DNA from: Chitinasiproducens palmae | GTDB taxonomy: Bacteria > Pseudomonadota > Gammaproteobacteria > Burkholderiales > Burkholderiaceae | DNA: 64,000 nucleotides | Assembly: GCF_900095735.1 (NCBI RefSeq) | Contig: NZ_FNLO01000015.1 | Location: 62,001-126,000 of the forward strand | Direction: 5' to 3' | In this document: positions 47,569-56,460 of the stretch, in pieces | How positions within the stretch are numbered: the stretch's first letter is position 1 | Layout of the letters: each line of letters starts with the position of its first letter | Translations under genes and position numbers: made by a program | Notes under the pieces: model-generated | What the model saw: only the letters and a program-made list of their open reading frames with translations | The model's database searches: none | What the model was told of the DNA's origin: nothing

Positions 47569-49560
47569 ATCCAGCACCGCGCGCACGGTCTCGGGCACCA
47601 CCGGTTCGCCATCCTGTCGCGACGCCTCGTCCGCATGCCCCGGCCCGGCACCGACCGGGCGGCTGTCGGCCACCTGCGCGTGAGCGCCTTCGTCGACGGT
47701 CACCCGCACGGTCCAGCCGAGTGCCTCGACGCGCGCCCCCACGATGGTCAGCCCGTATCGTTCCCGGTATGCGGTGGCAAAGGCATCCGCCAGATGCGCG
47801 GCCGCGTCGCTGCCGAGCGCGCCGTCGGGCACCGGCACCCGCAGTTCGTGGCCCTGCCCCGCATAGCGCAGAAACGCGTGGCGCGACACGCAGCGTGGCG
47901 CGTCGGGCGCCAGACCGGCAAGCACCGCAGCGGCGCGTGATGCGAGCGTCTCGAGCACTGCCGCGACCGCGTCGATATCGAGCGTATCGAGCCGTTGATA
48001 GAGGCTCTGCGAGGCCTCGAAGGCAAGCGGCGCATGCAGGAATCCCAGCGCCGAGCCGACGCCGGCCTGCGCCGGAATCAGGACGCGGTCGATGCCCAGC
48101 TTGTCGGCGAGGCGCGCCGCATGCAGTGGGGCCGAGCCGCCGAAGGCAATCAGCACGCGGCCCGCGACGCTGCGGCCGGTCTCGACCGCATGCTCGCGCG
48201 CCGCCTGCGCCATGGCCTCGTCGGCCACCTCCGCGACCGCATACGCGGCCTCGTCGGCATCGGTGCCCAGCGCTTCGCCCACCTGCTCGGCGATGACGCG
48301 CCGCGCCGCCGCCGCGTCGAGCGCGAGCGTGCCGGCCGCAAAATATCGCGGGTCGAGTCGCCCCGCGTGCAGATGCGCGTCGGTCAGTGTCGCCGCCACG
48401 CCGCCCCGGCCATAGCACGCGGGCCCGGGCGCGGAGCCGGCGCTGTCCGGACCGACCGTGACGCGGCCCAGCGCGTCGACGCGCGCGATCGATCCGCCGC
48501 CGGCGCCGATCTCGGCCAACTCGATGACGGGGATGCGCAAGGGGATGCCACTACCGGGCTTGAAGCGGTAGTGCCGTGCCACTTCCAGCGAGCGGGCCGT
48601 CTGCGGCTCGCCGTGGTCGATGAAGCACAGCTTGGCCGTGGTGCCGCCGATGTCGAGCGACAGCACGGCGTCGAAGCCGTGGCGCTGCGCCAGCCGGGCG
48701 GCCAGCAACGCCCCGCCAGCCGGCCCCGATTCGAGCAGGCGAACCGGGTAGCGACACGCGGTGGCGACATCGCACAGCCCACCGTTCGACAGCATCAGCA
48801 GCAGCGGCGCCCGCACGCCGAGCGCCGCGAGTCCCACGTGCAGGCGTTCGACGTAGGCCTGCATCAGCGGCTGCACGTAGGCGTTGACGCAGGTGGTGGA
48901 GAAGCGCTCGAATTCGCGGATCTCCGGCGAGACGTCCGACGACAGCGAGATCGCCACGCCCGGCGCATGGCGCGCAACGATTTCCGCGGCGGCGCGTTCG
49001 TGCGCCGGGTTCGCGTAGCTGTGCATGAACGCGATCGCGAGGCTCGCGACGCCGAGTTCCGCGATGCGCCGCGCATGGCCGGCCACCGCGTCGACATCGA
49101 GCGGCAACAACACCTGTCCGCGTGCATCGACACGCTCCGGCACCACGAAACGCAAGTCGCGTTCGATCAGCGGCGCGCCCTTGCCGAGCATCAGGTCGTA
49201 CTGGTCGCAGCGGCTTTCGGTACCGGTTTCGATGACGTCCCGGAAGCCTTCGGTCGTCAGCAGCGCGGACCGTGCGCCGCGCCGTTCCAGCAACGCATTG
49301 GTGGCGAGCGTCGTACCGTGCAGCACCGCGTCGAGCGCACCGGGTGCAATGCCAGCGCGTGCCAGCAGCACGCCGAGCCCGGCGAGCACGCCCTGCTCGG
49401 GCGCCTGTGGCGTGGTCAATACCTTGTGGGTGAAACGGCTGCCGTCCGCCTCGAGCACGAAATCGGTGAAGGTGCCGCCGATGTCGATACCGACACGACA
49501 GCGCGACGCGTGGTGCGTGGTGGCAGGGGCCGCCGTGGCCGAGAAAGCTTGAACAGTCAT
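47566..49560 (-). CDS. hyuA: Hydantoinase A / oxoprolinase alpha domain, cut short by an amber codon
   Basis: A 664-residue HyuA-type ATP-dependent subunit. ATP motif RVGIDIGGTFTDFVLEADG at the N-terminus; LSLDIGGTTAKLCFI and EIGAGGGSIARVDALGRVTVGPDSAG are family signatures. The stop (TAG, 47566-47568) falls before the conserved end of the domain: the same frame runs on through DGPAVLLDDETTIVVPPAF into hyuB with no other stop. Without the amber codon the frame would be a 1,274-residue HyuA-HyuB fusion, as in 5-oxoprolinase. The gene is either damaged, read through, or miscalled at one base. ATG chosen at 49560; a GTG precedes it directly. Confidence 0.85.
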   Translation of the reverse strand: MTVQAFSATAAPATTHHASRCRVGIDIGGTFTDFVLEADGSRFTHKVLTTPQAPEQGVLAGLGVLLARAGIAPGALDAVLHGTTLATNALLERRGARSALLTTEGFRDVIETGTESRCDQYDLMLGKGAPLIERDLRFVVPERVDARGQVLLPLDVDAVAGHARRIAELGVASLAIAFMHSYANPAHERAAAEIVARHAPGVAISLSSDVSPEIREFERFSTTCVNAYVQPLMQAYVERLHVGLAALGVRAPLLLMLSNGGLCDVATACRYPVRLLESGPAGGALLAARLAQRHGFDAVLSLDIGGTTAKLCFIDHGEPQTARSLEVARHYRFKPGSGIPLRIPVIELAEIGAGGGSIARVDALGRVTVGPDSAGSAPGPACYGRGGVAATLTDAHLHAGRLDPRYFAAGTLALDAAAARRVIAEQVGEALGTDADEAAYAVAEVADEAMAQAAREHAVETGRSVAGRVLIAFGGSAPLHAARLADKLGIDRVLIPAQAGVGSALGFLHAPLAFEASQSLYQRLDTLDIDAVAAVLETLASRAAAVLAGLAPDAPRCVSRHAFLRYAGQGHELRVPVPDGALGSDAAAHLADAFATAYRERYGLTIVGARVEALGWTVRVTVDEGAHAQVADSRPVGAGPGHADEASRQDGEPVVPETVRAVLD

Positions 49561-49963
49561 CACAGTATCCCGAGGACGGACGCGTGTACGGGCCGCCGCG
49601 CCGAAACGATAGTGCCCACTCTAAAAGCGGCGCCGCCGGCAATCCTTTGCTAACGGGTTTCAGTTCTGTTTGATCGGAATTCGCTGGCCTTGCCGTTGCC
49701 GTTGCCGTTGCCGTTTGCCGCGATGCGCCCCCCATCCGTCGATCCGCCGCCACGTCGGCAGGACGCGCCGGGATGGCGCCGATGCCGGCGCCGGCAAAGA
49801 GCGCTCACGCGCTCACGGGCTCACGCGATCGCCGCGGCGATGTTGGCCCGCACGTCTTCTTTGATAGGAATTCGGACCTGCTTGGTTCACGACGCGTGGC
49901 CCGTCTTTTTGATCTGGGGACAATGCCCATGTTTCCGGCCACCGTGATAAGGACATGGACGCA
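49561..49963. other. Divergent spacer between hyuA and the orphan binding protein
   Basis: About 400 bases with no gene. They contain four TTGCCG units (49690-49713) and a short GCTCACG(C/G) repeat near 49803-49826. Promoters for both directions should lie here, but none is clear to the eye. Confidence 0.5.
49690..49713. repeat. 6-bp tandem repeat (TTGCCG)
   Basis: Four perfect TTGCCG copies, followed by TTTGCCG, in the divergent hyuA/binding-protein spacer. Confidence 0.85.
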
Positions 49964-50956
49964 ATGAAATGCGCTTTACCCCGACGCGCGCTGCGCGCGC
50001 TGTCGCTGGCCACTGCCGTTCTGGCCTGCTGTACCGCCGCCAGCGCTGCGGCGGAAACGACGATCGGCATTGCCAACTTCGGCCCGCATCCGGCGCTGGC
50101 GCGCACCATCGCCGGTTTCAAGGATGAAATGACGAAGGCCGGCTACGTCGACGGCAAGACGGTGCACTATGTGTACAGCGATGCGAACTTCACACCCGGC
50201 CTGATCCCGCAGACGCTGGCTCAGATCGTGTCCCAGAAGCCGGCGCTGATTCTCACCGTCACCACGCCGGTCGCGCAGGCCTCCGTGCGCAATGTCAGCG
50301 ACCGCTCGATTCCGCTGGTGTTCTCGCAGGTCACCAATCCGGTGGCGGCCGGTCTGGTGCCGGACTGGCAGCACGGCAGCGATCGGATCGTCGGTTCGGC
50401 CAGCGTGACCGACTACGATGCCGTGCTGTCTTTCGCGAAGAAGGTCTTCCCACAGGCAAAGTCGTTCGGCGTGCTGTACAACGCGGGCGAGGTCAACGAC
50501 GTGGCCGCGATCGACAGTCTGAAGACCGCCGCCGCGAAGGCGGGCTTGAAGATGCTCGCCACCTCGGTCGACAGCACGATCGACGTGCCGCAGCGCACCG
50601 GCACCATGAAGGGCGCCGACTTCTTCTACGCGATCGGATCGAATCTGGTTCAGTCGTCGCTGCCGGCCGTGGCCTCGGTCACCGACCGCATGAAGATGCC
50701 GATTCTGAGCGCCGAGCACGAGCTGATCCGCAAGGGAAACATCATCGCAGTGGCGTATGCGCCCTCCTACGAATCGCAGGGGGCGCACGCCGCGCAACTG
50801 GCGCTGCAGTTGCTCAAGGGCGTCAAGCCTTCGTCGTTGGCCATCTACCGGCCGCAGCCGTCCGACTACCTCGCGCTGATCAACCGGCAGAAACTTGCTC
50901 AACTGGGCATGGCGGTGCCGGCCTCTTTCGAGAAATGCCAATGCTTCGTGAACTGA
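49964..50956 (+). CDS. Orphan ABC substrate-binding protein (PF04392-type)
   Basis: A 330-residue periplasmic protein with a signal peptide ending about residue 30 (AASAAAE). It is a clear paralogue of the binding protein at 39865: both share IGIAN-GPHPAL, VYSDANF, NPVAAGLV-DWQHGSDR and a CxCFVN end. No ATPase or permease gene is beside it, so it may use the importer at 38-40 kb. AAGGA at 49949-49953 favours the ATG at 49964 over that at 49955. Its last 22 bases overlap the racemase gene. Confidence 0.9.
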   Translation: MKCALPRRALRALSLATAVLACCTAASAAAETTIGIANFGPHPALARTIAGFKDEMTKAGYVDGKTVHYVYSDANFTPGLIPQTLAQIVSQKPALILTVTTPVAQASVRNVSDRSIPLVFSQVTNPVAAGLVPDWQHGSDRIVGSASVTDYDAVLSFAKKVFPQAKSFGVLYNAGEVNDVAAIDSLKTAAAKAGLKMLATSVDSTIDVPQRTGTMKGADFFYAIGSNLVQSSLPAVASVTDRMKMPILSAEHELIRKGNIIAVAYAPSYESQGAHAAQLALQLLKGVKPSSLAIYRPQPSDYLALINRQKLAQLGMAVPASFEKCQCFVN

Positions 50957-51714
50957 CGCCCCGCCAGCGCACCGTGCATGGCGTGACCCTCGGCATTCTG
51001 ATGCTCGACACCGGCTTCCAGCGCGTGCCCGGCGACATCGGCCATGCGGCGACCTGGCCGTTCCCGGTTCAGTATGGCGTCGTTCGCGGCGTCCACGGCC
51101 CGGACGTGATCGACGGGCGCGGCGAGGTGCTGACGCGCTTCGTCGAGGCGGCGGATGCACTGGTCCGGCTCGGCGTCGACGGCATCACGACCAGTTGCGG
51201 CTTCCTGGTCAAGCATCAACGTGCGCTCGCCGCGCGCTGCGCGGTGCCGGTCGCCACGTCGAGCCTGCTGCAGATACCGTCGGTGGCGGCGATGCTGCCG
51301 CCCGGCAAGCGGGTTGGCGTGCTGTGCGCGAAGCCGGACGCGCTCGGTGCCGAACACTTCGCCGCGCTTGGCCTGCCCGCCGACCTGCCGGTGGGCGGCC
51401 TGTCCGCGGATTCACAGTTCTTCCGCAACAACCTCTCGAATGCCGCGCGGGTCGACGTGGCGGAGCAGGGCCGCGAACTGCTGGCGTGCGCGCGCGCGCT
51501 GCACGCCGCTCATCCGGACATCGGTGCGATCGTCAGCGAATGCGCGAACTTCGCGCCCTACTCCGCCGATCTCGCCGAGGCGCTGGCACTGCCGGTGTTC
51601 GATATCGTCAGCATGGGCGAGTGGTTCCATGCCGGGCTGCGGCCGCGCCGGTTCGCGGTCACCGACGCGGACACCGCGGCGTCCACGGTGTCCGCGCTGG
51701 CTCAGAACTCGTAG
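50935..51714 (+). CDS. Asp/Glu/hydantoin racemase family protein
   Basis: A 259-residue protein with the two Cys expected of cofactor-free racemases, in GITTSCGFL and IVSECANFAPY. It is in the same setting as a hydantoinase, which suggests racemisation of a hydantoin or the amino acid derived from it. It starts inside the binding-protein gene (ATG 50935 or 50941), so the two are translated together. Its end overlaps the convergent pagP gene by 13 bases. Confidence 0.82.
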   Translation: MPMLRELTPRQRTVHGVTLGILMLDTGFQRVPGDIGHAATWPFPVQYGVVRGVHGPDVIDGRGEVLTRFVEAADALVRLGVDGITTSCGFLVKHQRALAARCAVPVATSSLLQIPSVAAMLPPGKRVGVLCAKPDALGAEHFAALGLPADLPVGGLSADSQFFRNNLSNAARVDVAEQGRELLACARALHAAHPDIGAIVSECANFAPYSADLAEALALPVFDIVSMGEWFHAGLRPRRFAVTDADTAASTVSALAQNS

Positions 51715-52253
51715 CGGCCCCAGAAGAACGCCAGATTGCCTTCGTTCAGGCTGCCCAGGTGCGGGATGAAGGTTGCCATCAGCGAGACGCGCTTGTAGCG
51801 CAGCGAGCCGATCGGCAGCCCGATCGGGATCGGCACGTAGTGAAGGATGTCCTGCCGGGCGGTCACACCGATGAAGTAGCCGCCGCCCACCGAGAAGTCG
51901 CCGACGGGCCGGGTGAACCACTGCCGCGCGTAGCCGGCGATCGGCTGCACGTTCTTGTGGGAGTCCAGGAAGGCGAAGGCGAACAGCATGTCCTGGTGAC
52001 CGTTTGCACCGGTGAGATGCTTGCCGACGCCGAAGCCGTAGGAATTGGCGTTCAGGCTGTGACGGCGGTCGCCATAGCCGTCGATGTGCCAGCCATAGCC
52101 GGTCACATAGAGATCCCAGGCGCCGTTGTGCGCCACATCCGAGATACGCTGGCAGGTCTGGTCGAACCAGCCGCCACCGCAGCCCGCGAATGCGCCGCAC
52201 GAGGAAGTGGAGAGGGAAACAGCCAGGGCGAGGGAAGCGGTCTTCTTGTTCAT
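51702..52253 (-). CDS. pagP: Lipid A palmitoyltransferase PagP
   Basis: A 183-residue outer membrane enzyme that moves a palmitate from phospholipid to lipid A. Signal peptide to about residue 24. Catalytic residues His56 (YGWHIDGY), Asp97 and Ser98 (FLDSHK) align with E. coli His33, Asp76 and Ser77. PIAGYARQW and VTARQDILHYVPIPIGLP are also family motifs, and the barrel ends in RYEF. No PhoP box is evident upstream. Confidence 0.93.
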   Translation of the reverse strand: MNKKTASLALAVSLSTSSCGAFAGCGGGWFDQTCQRISDVAHNGAWDLYVTGYGWHIDGYGDRRHSLNANSYGFGVGKHLTGANGHQDMLFAFAFLDSHKNVQPIAGYARQWFTRPVGDFSVGGGYFIGVTARQDILHYVPIPIGLPIGSLRYKRVSLMATFIPHLGSLNEGNLAFFWGRYEF

Positions 52254-52485
52254 CTATGCGTCGTGAGTGAAGCGATCGGCTGCTCGCTTCGCCGCGCGGG
52301 CGGCATGATGGAACCGGCAGGGCGTCCGGTATGCTGCCCTATTGTGCCAGCGCCGCCGCGCCCTGTCTGCGCCCTGGCGCGCGCCGTCCCGGCCGCGCCG
52401 GCGGGCCGACCGTGCTGCAACGCAGTGGCCTCGTTCCTGCGCCCGCACCGCGCTCGTCTCGCGGCGGCGACTGGCCTGCTTTAAG

Positions 52486-52491
52486 TACAAT
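52486..52491 (+). promoter_or_regulatory. Candidate -10 element (TACAAT) for a leaderless DUF2946 mRNA
   Basis: TACAAT ends 5 bases before the ATG of the DUF2946 gene, so transcription would start at or next to the start codon. No ribosome binding site and no strong -35 element are seen. Confidence 0.35.
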
Positions 52492-52496
52492 GCGGC

Positions 52497-53321
52497 ATGC
52501 GACCGACCTCGTCCCCGTCGACGGCGCGCCATCCACGACATGCCTGGCTGCTGCTGGCCGTCGTGCTGCTGCTCCTGCGCGCCCTGATTCCGGCCGGCTA
52601 CATGCTCGATGTAGCGGATGGGAATCCGTTCGCGCTCGCGATGTGCGACGGCGGTGGCGTGCTGCGCTGGCCGGCAGCGGCACAGAGCGGGGCAGTGCCT
52701 TCCGGACTGGCATCGCCGAGGCGCGTACACCAGGGCCCGAGCCAACGCCAGCCTGGCGCCGACGACGCTGCCGTCACGGTCGGAGCCACGCAGCCGCAGC
52801 CACCGTCACCGGGCGCGCCGAGCCACGCGGCCGCGCACCACGGGCACCACCGCCACGTCGCGTCGGGGGACGAGGCACACGACGGCGACGCATACGTCAA
52901 CGATCCCGACAGTGCGATCCGCCACGCACACGCGGTGCAACCCGAGCGGGCGCTGCCGATGGGCGGCGCGCCGGCATCTGCAGCGCAGGCGACACATGCC
53001 GGCGCGATGCATGCGACGCACGCGATGCCCGCGCTGGGCGATGGTGCGAACGATAGCAACGCTGGCCATGCCGATCATCACCGGCATGGCGACGAGCACA
53101 CCCAGCACGATGGCCCGTGCCCGTTCTGGGCATCCTTGTTCGTCGCGCTGGGCGCCATGCTGCTTCATGCGCTGCTCGCGTCGCCGCCGTCCCGGACCGG
53201 ACGACCATCGCTGCCTCGCTTTCTGCTGCCCCGCCTGCGCCGTCGACCGGCGCAACGCGGCGCACGCGCCCCGCCCTCGGCCAGCCGCTCGAAGCGGTCC
53301 CTCTTCGCGCTCGGCGCCTGA
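52497..53321 (+). CDS. DUF2946-like membrane protein with His-rich region
   Basis: A 274-residue protein. An N-terminal membrane helix ends in LRALIPAGYM, followed by FALAMCDGGG, the DUF2946 pattern. A second helix near residue 220 follows CPFWASL. Between them lies a long His/Met/Asp-rich loop (HAAAHHGHHRH, HADHHRHGDEHTQHDG) likely to bind metal. DUF2946 genes cluster with copper genes, and the PepSY and PCu(A)C genes downstream fit. A paralogue is at 61917. A TACAAT element 5 bases before the ATG suggests a leaderless message. Confidence 0.75.
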   Translation: MRPTSSPSTARHPRHAWLLLAVVLLLLRALIPAGYMLDVADGNPFALAMCDGGGVLRWPAAAQSGAVPSGLASPRRVHQGPSQRQPGADDAAVTVGATQPQPPSPGAPSHAAAHHGHHRHVASGDEAHDGDAYVNDPDSAIRHAHAVQPERALPMGGAPASAAQATHAGAMHATHAMPALGDGANDSNAGHADHHRHGDEHTQHDGPCPFWASLFVALGAMLLHALLASPPSRTGRPSLPRFLLPRLRRRPAQRGARAPPSASRSKRSLFALGA

Positions 53322-53605
53322 GACACGCTGCGCGTCGCGCAGGCTGACGCCACCGCCGGACTCCTGGCCCGCCGCTGGTCACGGCCGCACTACGCCCGCC
53401 CGGCGCCCGTCAACGCTTCGCATGCCGCAGCACGCGTATGCGCGGCTCGGCTGCGTCGGCATGCCAGGCCCTCGCGATGCCTGTCGGCGTCCGCGGGCGA
53501 ATGCCACCTTCACACGTTGCGCCGTGCTGCCTCCGTTTGCCCGCTCGGCCGCGCTGGCGCGCCTGGCGCCGCCAACGACTCGCGCACTGTTTTCATCGTC
53601 TGCCA

Positions 53606-55234
53606 ATGACTGCTCCTCTATCCGATTCCAGCGGGCGCCTGCCCCGCCCCGTCCGGCCCGTCGGTCGGCCCGACGACAGCCCTGCCCGTTACCGCACACT
53701 GTGGCGATGGCATTTCTACGCCGGGCTGTTCGTGATGCCATTGCTGATCGTGCTGGCGTTGACCGGCACCCTCTACTGCTTTCAGCCACAGATCGAGCCG
53801 CTGCTTTACCCCTCGTTGCTCCGTGTCGACCCTGCCGGCACGCCGCTGGCGAGACAGACGCTGCTGGCCCGCGCCCGCGACGCGATGCCTGCCGGCGCCG
53901 TTGCGACGACCGCCACGATACGGACCGATGCCCGCAGCAGCGCGGAATTCGTGTTTCGCCGTCCGGATGGCGAAAGCGACAGCGTGTATGTCGACCCGTA
54001 CAGCGGTCAGATACTTGGCACCCTGAGTGTCGAGCACCGCCTGATGCGGCAGGCGCGCCTGCTGCACCGCGCGTTGCTGCTCGGCAAGCCCGGCGAACTG
54101 GTGATGGAACTCGCGGCCTGCTGGACGCTGGTGATGCTCGGCACAGGGCTGGCGCTGTGGTGGCCGAGGTTGCGCCAGACAGGGGCGCGGGCATGGCTGC
54201 CGGAGCGCGCCGCGACCCGCCGCAATTGGTGGAAATCGCTGCACGGCGCGCTGGGCGCGTGGTTGGCGATCGGCGGGCTGGCTTTCGTGCTCACCGGCAT
54301 GCCGTGGACGGGGTCATGGGGCCAGCAGTTCAAGGCACTGGTGACACGCGCCGGCTTGGGCGAGGCGGCCGGTGCGTCGCACGTGCATGGCGACGCGCCG
54401 GCGGGCGCGGCGCATGCCGGTCATGCGGCGGCGTCGGGAACCGATGCCGCGGCGATGTCAGGCAGCCGGCACGGTGGGCCTGAGGGCCAGGGTGGTCATG
54501 AGGGCCATGGTGGCCACTCGGCGGCCGCGATGCACGGCAGGAACGAAAGTCACGCGGCCGACGGCGAGCAGGAGCGGTTGCCGCAGCCCGGCCAGGTCGC
54601 GAATGGCGCGCCGCAGCCGCCGACGCGGGTCGATCAATTGCCGGTCGAGCTGACGCCGTGGGCAGCCGGTCTCGCCGCCATTCCGACAGGCAGCAGCGCC
54701 ACGCCGGCACAGCGTTTGCCGCTCGATCGCGTGGTGGCGATCGCTGCGCGCGAAGGCGTCGTGACCGGCTACGACGTCGCCCTGCCGACGACGCCGGACG
54801 GCGTGTACACGGTCTCCTATTACCCGCCCGATCCGCAGGGCGAACGCATCCTGAACATCGACGCGCGTAGCGGCGCCATCGTCAAGGATCTTGGCTACCG
54901 GCAGTACGGCGCGGTCGCCAAGGCGGTCGCCTACGGCACGTCGCTGCACATGGGCCGGTATTTCGGGCTGGCCAATCAGATCGCCTGCGCGGCCATCTCG
55001 CTGGGCTTGCTGGGGCTGGCTGTCACCGGGCTGCTGATGTGGCTGAAGCGTCGGCCGCGCGGCCGACTTGCCGCGCCGTCACGGCCGTTGACCGCCGCCA
55101 CGATGCGCGCCTGGGTGATCGGGCTGGCGTGCGTCGGGTTGGTGTTTCCTATGATGGGCGCCAGCCTGCTGCTGGTGTGGTGCGTCGACCGGCTCGCGGG
55201 CCGCCGCCTGCTGTCGGCGAGCGCCGGCCGTTGA
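53606..55234 (+). CDS. PepSY-associated membrane protein with His-rich periplasmic loop
   Basis: A 542-residue protein of the PepSY_TM family with four or five membrane helices: about 33-55 (FYAGLFVMPLLIVLALTGTLYC), one near 170, one near 222 and two C-terminal. PepSY domains lie between the first helices and again at about 375-430 (VYVDPYSGQILG; ILNIDARSGAIVKD). A 60-residue insertion rich in His, Gly and Met (about 255-315) is likely to bind copper. Such proteins are often metal-reductases or metal-uptake accessories. It lies between DUF2946 and PCu(A)C genes. The start at 53606 precedes the first helix; 284 bases before it hold no gene. Confidence 0.85.
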   Translation: MTAPLSDSSGRLPRPVRPVGRPDDSPARYRTLWRWHFYAGLFVMPLLIVLALTGTLYCFQPQIEPLLYPSLLRVDPAGTPLARQTLLARARDAMPAGAVATTATIRTDARSSAEFVFRRPDGESDSVYVDPYSGQILGTLSVEHRLMRQARLLHRALLLGKPGELVMELAACWTLVMLGTGLALWWPRLRQTGARAWLPERAATRRNWWKSLHGALGAWLAIGGLAFVLTGMPWTGSWGQQFKALVTRAGLGEAAGASHVHGDAPAGAAHAGHAAASGTDAAAMSGSRHGGPEGQGGHEGHGGHSAAAMHGRNESHAADGEQERLPQPGQVANGAPQPPTRVDQLPVELTPWAAGLAAIPTGSSATPAQRLPLDRVVAIAAREGVVTGYDVALPTTPDGVYTVSYYPPDPQGERILNIDARSGAIVKDLGYRQYGAVAKAVAYGTSLHMGRYFGLANQIACAAISLGLLGLAVTGLLMWLKRRPRGRLAAPSRPLTAATMRAWVIGLACVGLVFPMMGASLLLVWCVDRLAGRRLLSASAGR

Positions 55235-55406
55235 GCGGCGTGCTTGCACATGTCTTGCCGCGGACGCACCTGCCCAAACGCGCGCGTGCGGTCCATCGTC
55301 GCAAGCGGCTGCGCGGCGCCGCGCGACCGCTATCATCCCAGGCGTTGCACTGTTCGCCGCTGACGCGGACCAACCGAGCAGCGCCCTCAAATCCAAGGAC
55401 GTTTCC

Positions 55407-55877
55407 ATGAGCCGCATCTCTTCCGTCTTCGCCGCCTGCCTGTTGGCCGGTTCAGCCACACTGTGCGCCATGCCCGCGCTGGCCGCGCCCGCCGACGCCG
55501 GCGCGCCGGCCGTGCAAGCCTGCTGGGTGCGCGCGATGCCGGGCAACCTGCCTTCCTCCGCTTATTTCGACGTGCAGAATCCGGCGCGCAAGGCGCTCAA
55601 GCTGGTTGGCGTCGACTCGCCCGCTTTCGGGATGGCGATGATGCACCGCAGCAGCAGCGAAGGGGGCGTTGCCCGCATGATGATGGTCGACAGCGTCGAT
55701 ATCCCGGCTGGCGGGAAGCTGTCGTTCGCGCCCGGTGGCTACCACGTGATGCTCGAGGAAGCGAAGCAGCCGCTCGCCGTCGGCGCCACCGTGCCGCTGA
55801 CCCTGCAGTTCGACGGGCACGCGCCCATTACCGCGTCCTGCGTGGTCCGTCCGGCCGCGGCGCGCGCCGCGCACTGA
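55407..55877 (+). CDS. PCu(A)C periplasmic copper chaperone
   Basis: A 156-residue protein with a signal peptide at 1-27 (AMPALAAP). The Cu(I) motif H-X10-M-X21-H-X-M is exact: His80, Met91, His113 and Met115. It delivers copper to cytochrome oxidase or other periplasmic targets. AAGGA precedes the ATG. It is the third gene of the copper-linked group. Confidence 0.93.
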   Translation: MSRISSVFAACLLAGSATLCAMPALAAPADAGAPAVQACWVRAMPGNLPSSAYFDVQNPARKALKLVGVDSPAFGMAMMHRSSSEGGVARMMMVDSVDIPAGGKLSFAPGGYHVMLEEAKQPLAVGATVPLTLQFDGHAPITASCVVRPAAARAAH

Positions 55878-55908
55878 CGGCGTGGCCGGCGGCGCAGCCG
55901 ATCGCGGC

Positions 55909-56328
55909 TCAGAAGATGTGCGGCGTGCCGCCGTTGCCGGCACCGCCGCCGCTCACCGAAGCGCCGCCCGACTTGTCGTCGCCGAATTCGTCGACCGTGA
56001 ACGCGTGCTGCGGCGCATTCGCCAGATCGATCGGCCGCTCGTCTTCGATCCGATTCGGCAAGCTGGTGAACTGCTGATCGAGATAGGTGAAATCGAGTTT
56101 GCCGGCCAGATCGCGCAGCGCCTCGACTGGTGCCGCGAAACCGCTGCCGGCAATCGTCGCGCCGTTTTCGGCTGCCACGTCCAGCGTATAGCCGAGCTTG
56201 CCGCCGCCGTCTGCCTGCTCGGCGACGCCCAGGTCGATCAGCTTGCCCCGCGCATTGCGCGCGAACACCCGTTGCTCGGCAATATAGAGAATGTAGCGCT
56301 GGGTCAGCGTGTTGGCGGTTTCACTCAT
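55909..56328 (-). CDS. Small protein of unknown function downstream of aceB
   Basis: A 139-residue soluble protein with an AGGAG site 7 bases before the ATG, so it is probably real. The C-terminus is Gly-rich (GGASVSGGGAGNGG). I do not recognise the family. It lies 132 bases after aceB on the same strand. Confidence 0.7.
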   Translation of the reverse strand: MSETANTLTQRYILYIAEQRVFARNARGKLIDLGVAEQADGGGKLGYTLDVAAENGATIAGSGFAAPVEALRDLAGKLDFTYLDQQFTSLPNRIEDERPIDLANAPQHAFTVDEFGDDKSGGASVSGGGAGNGGTPHIF

Positions 56329-56460
56329 CAACGTCTCCTGGCAAGCGAGGGAGGCGCGCGCATGCGGCGACGTGGCGGATGAATCGCCACGGCGGCAGCA
56401 CGCGCGGCCGAGACGCGTGCTGCCGCAACGTTCATGCCATTGTCCCGACGGCGCGGCGGT

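Noticed and set aside
47995-49653. Open frame of 552 codons antisense to hyuA
   Set aside because: It is the shadow of a conserved gene with no domain features of its own.
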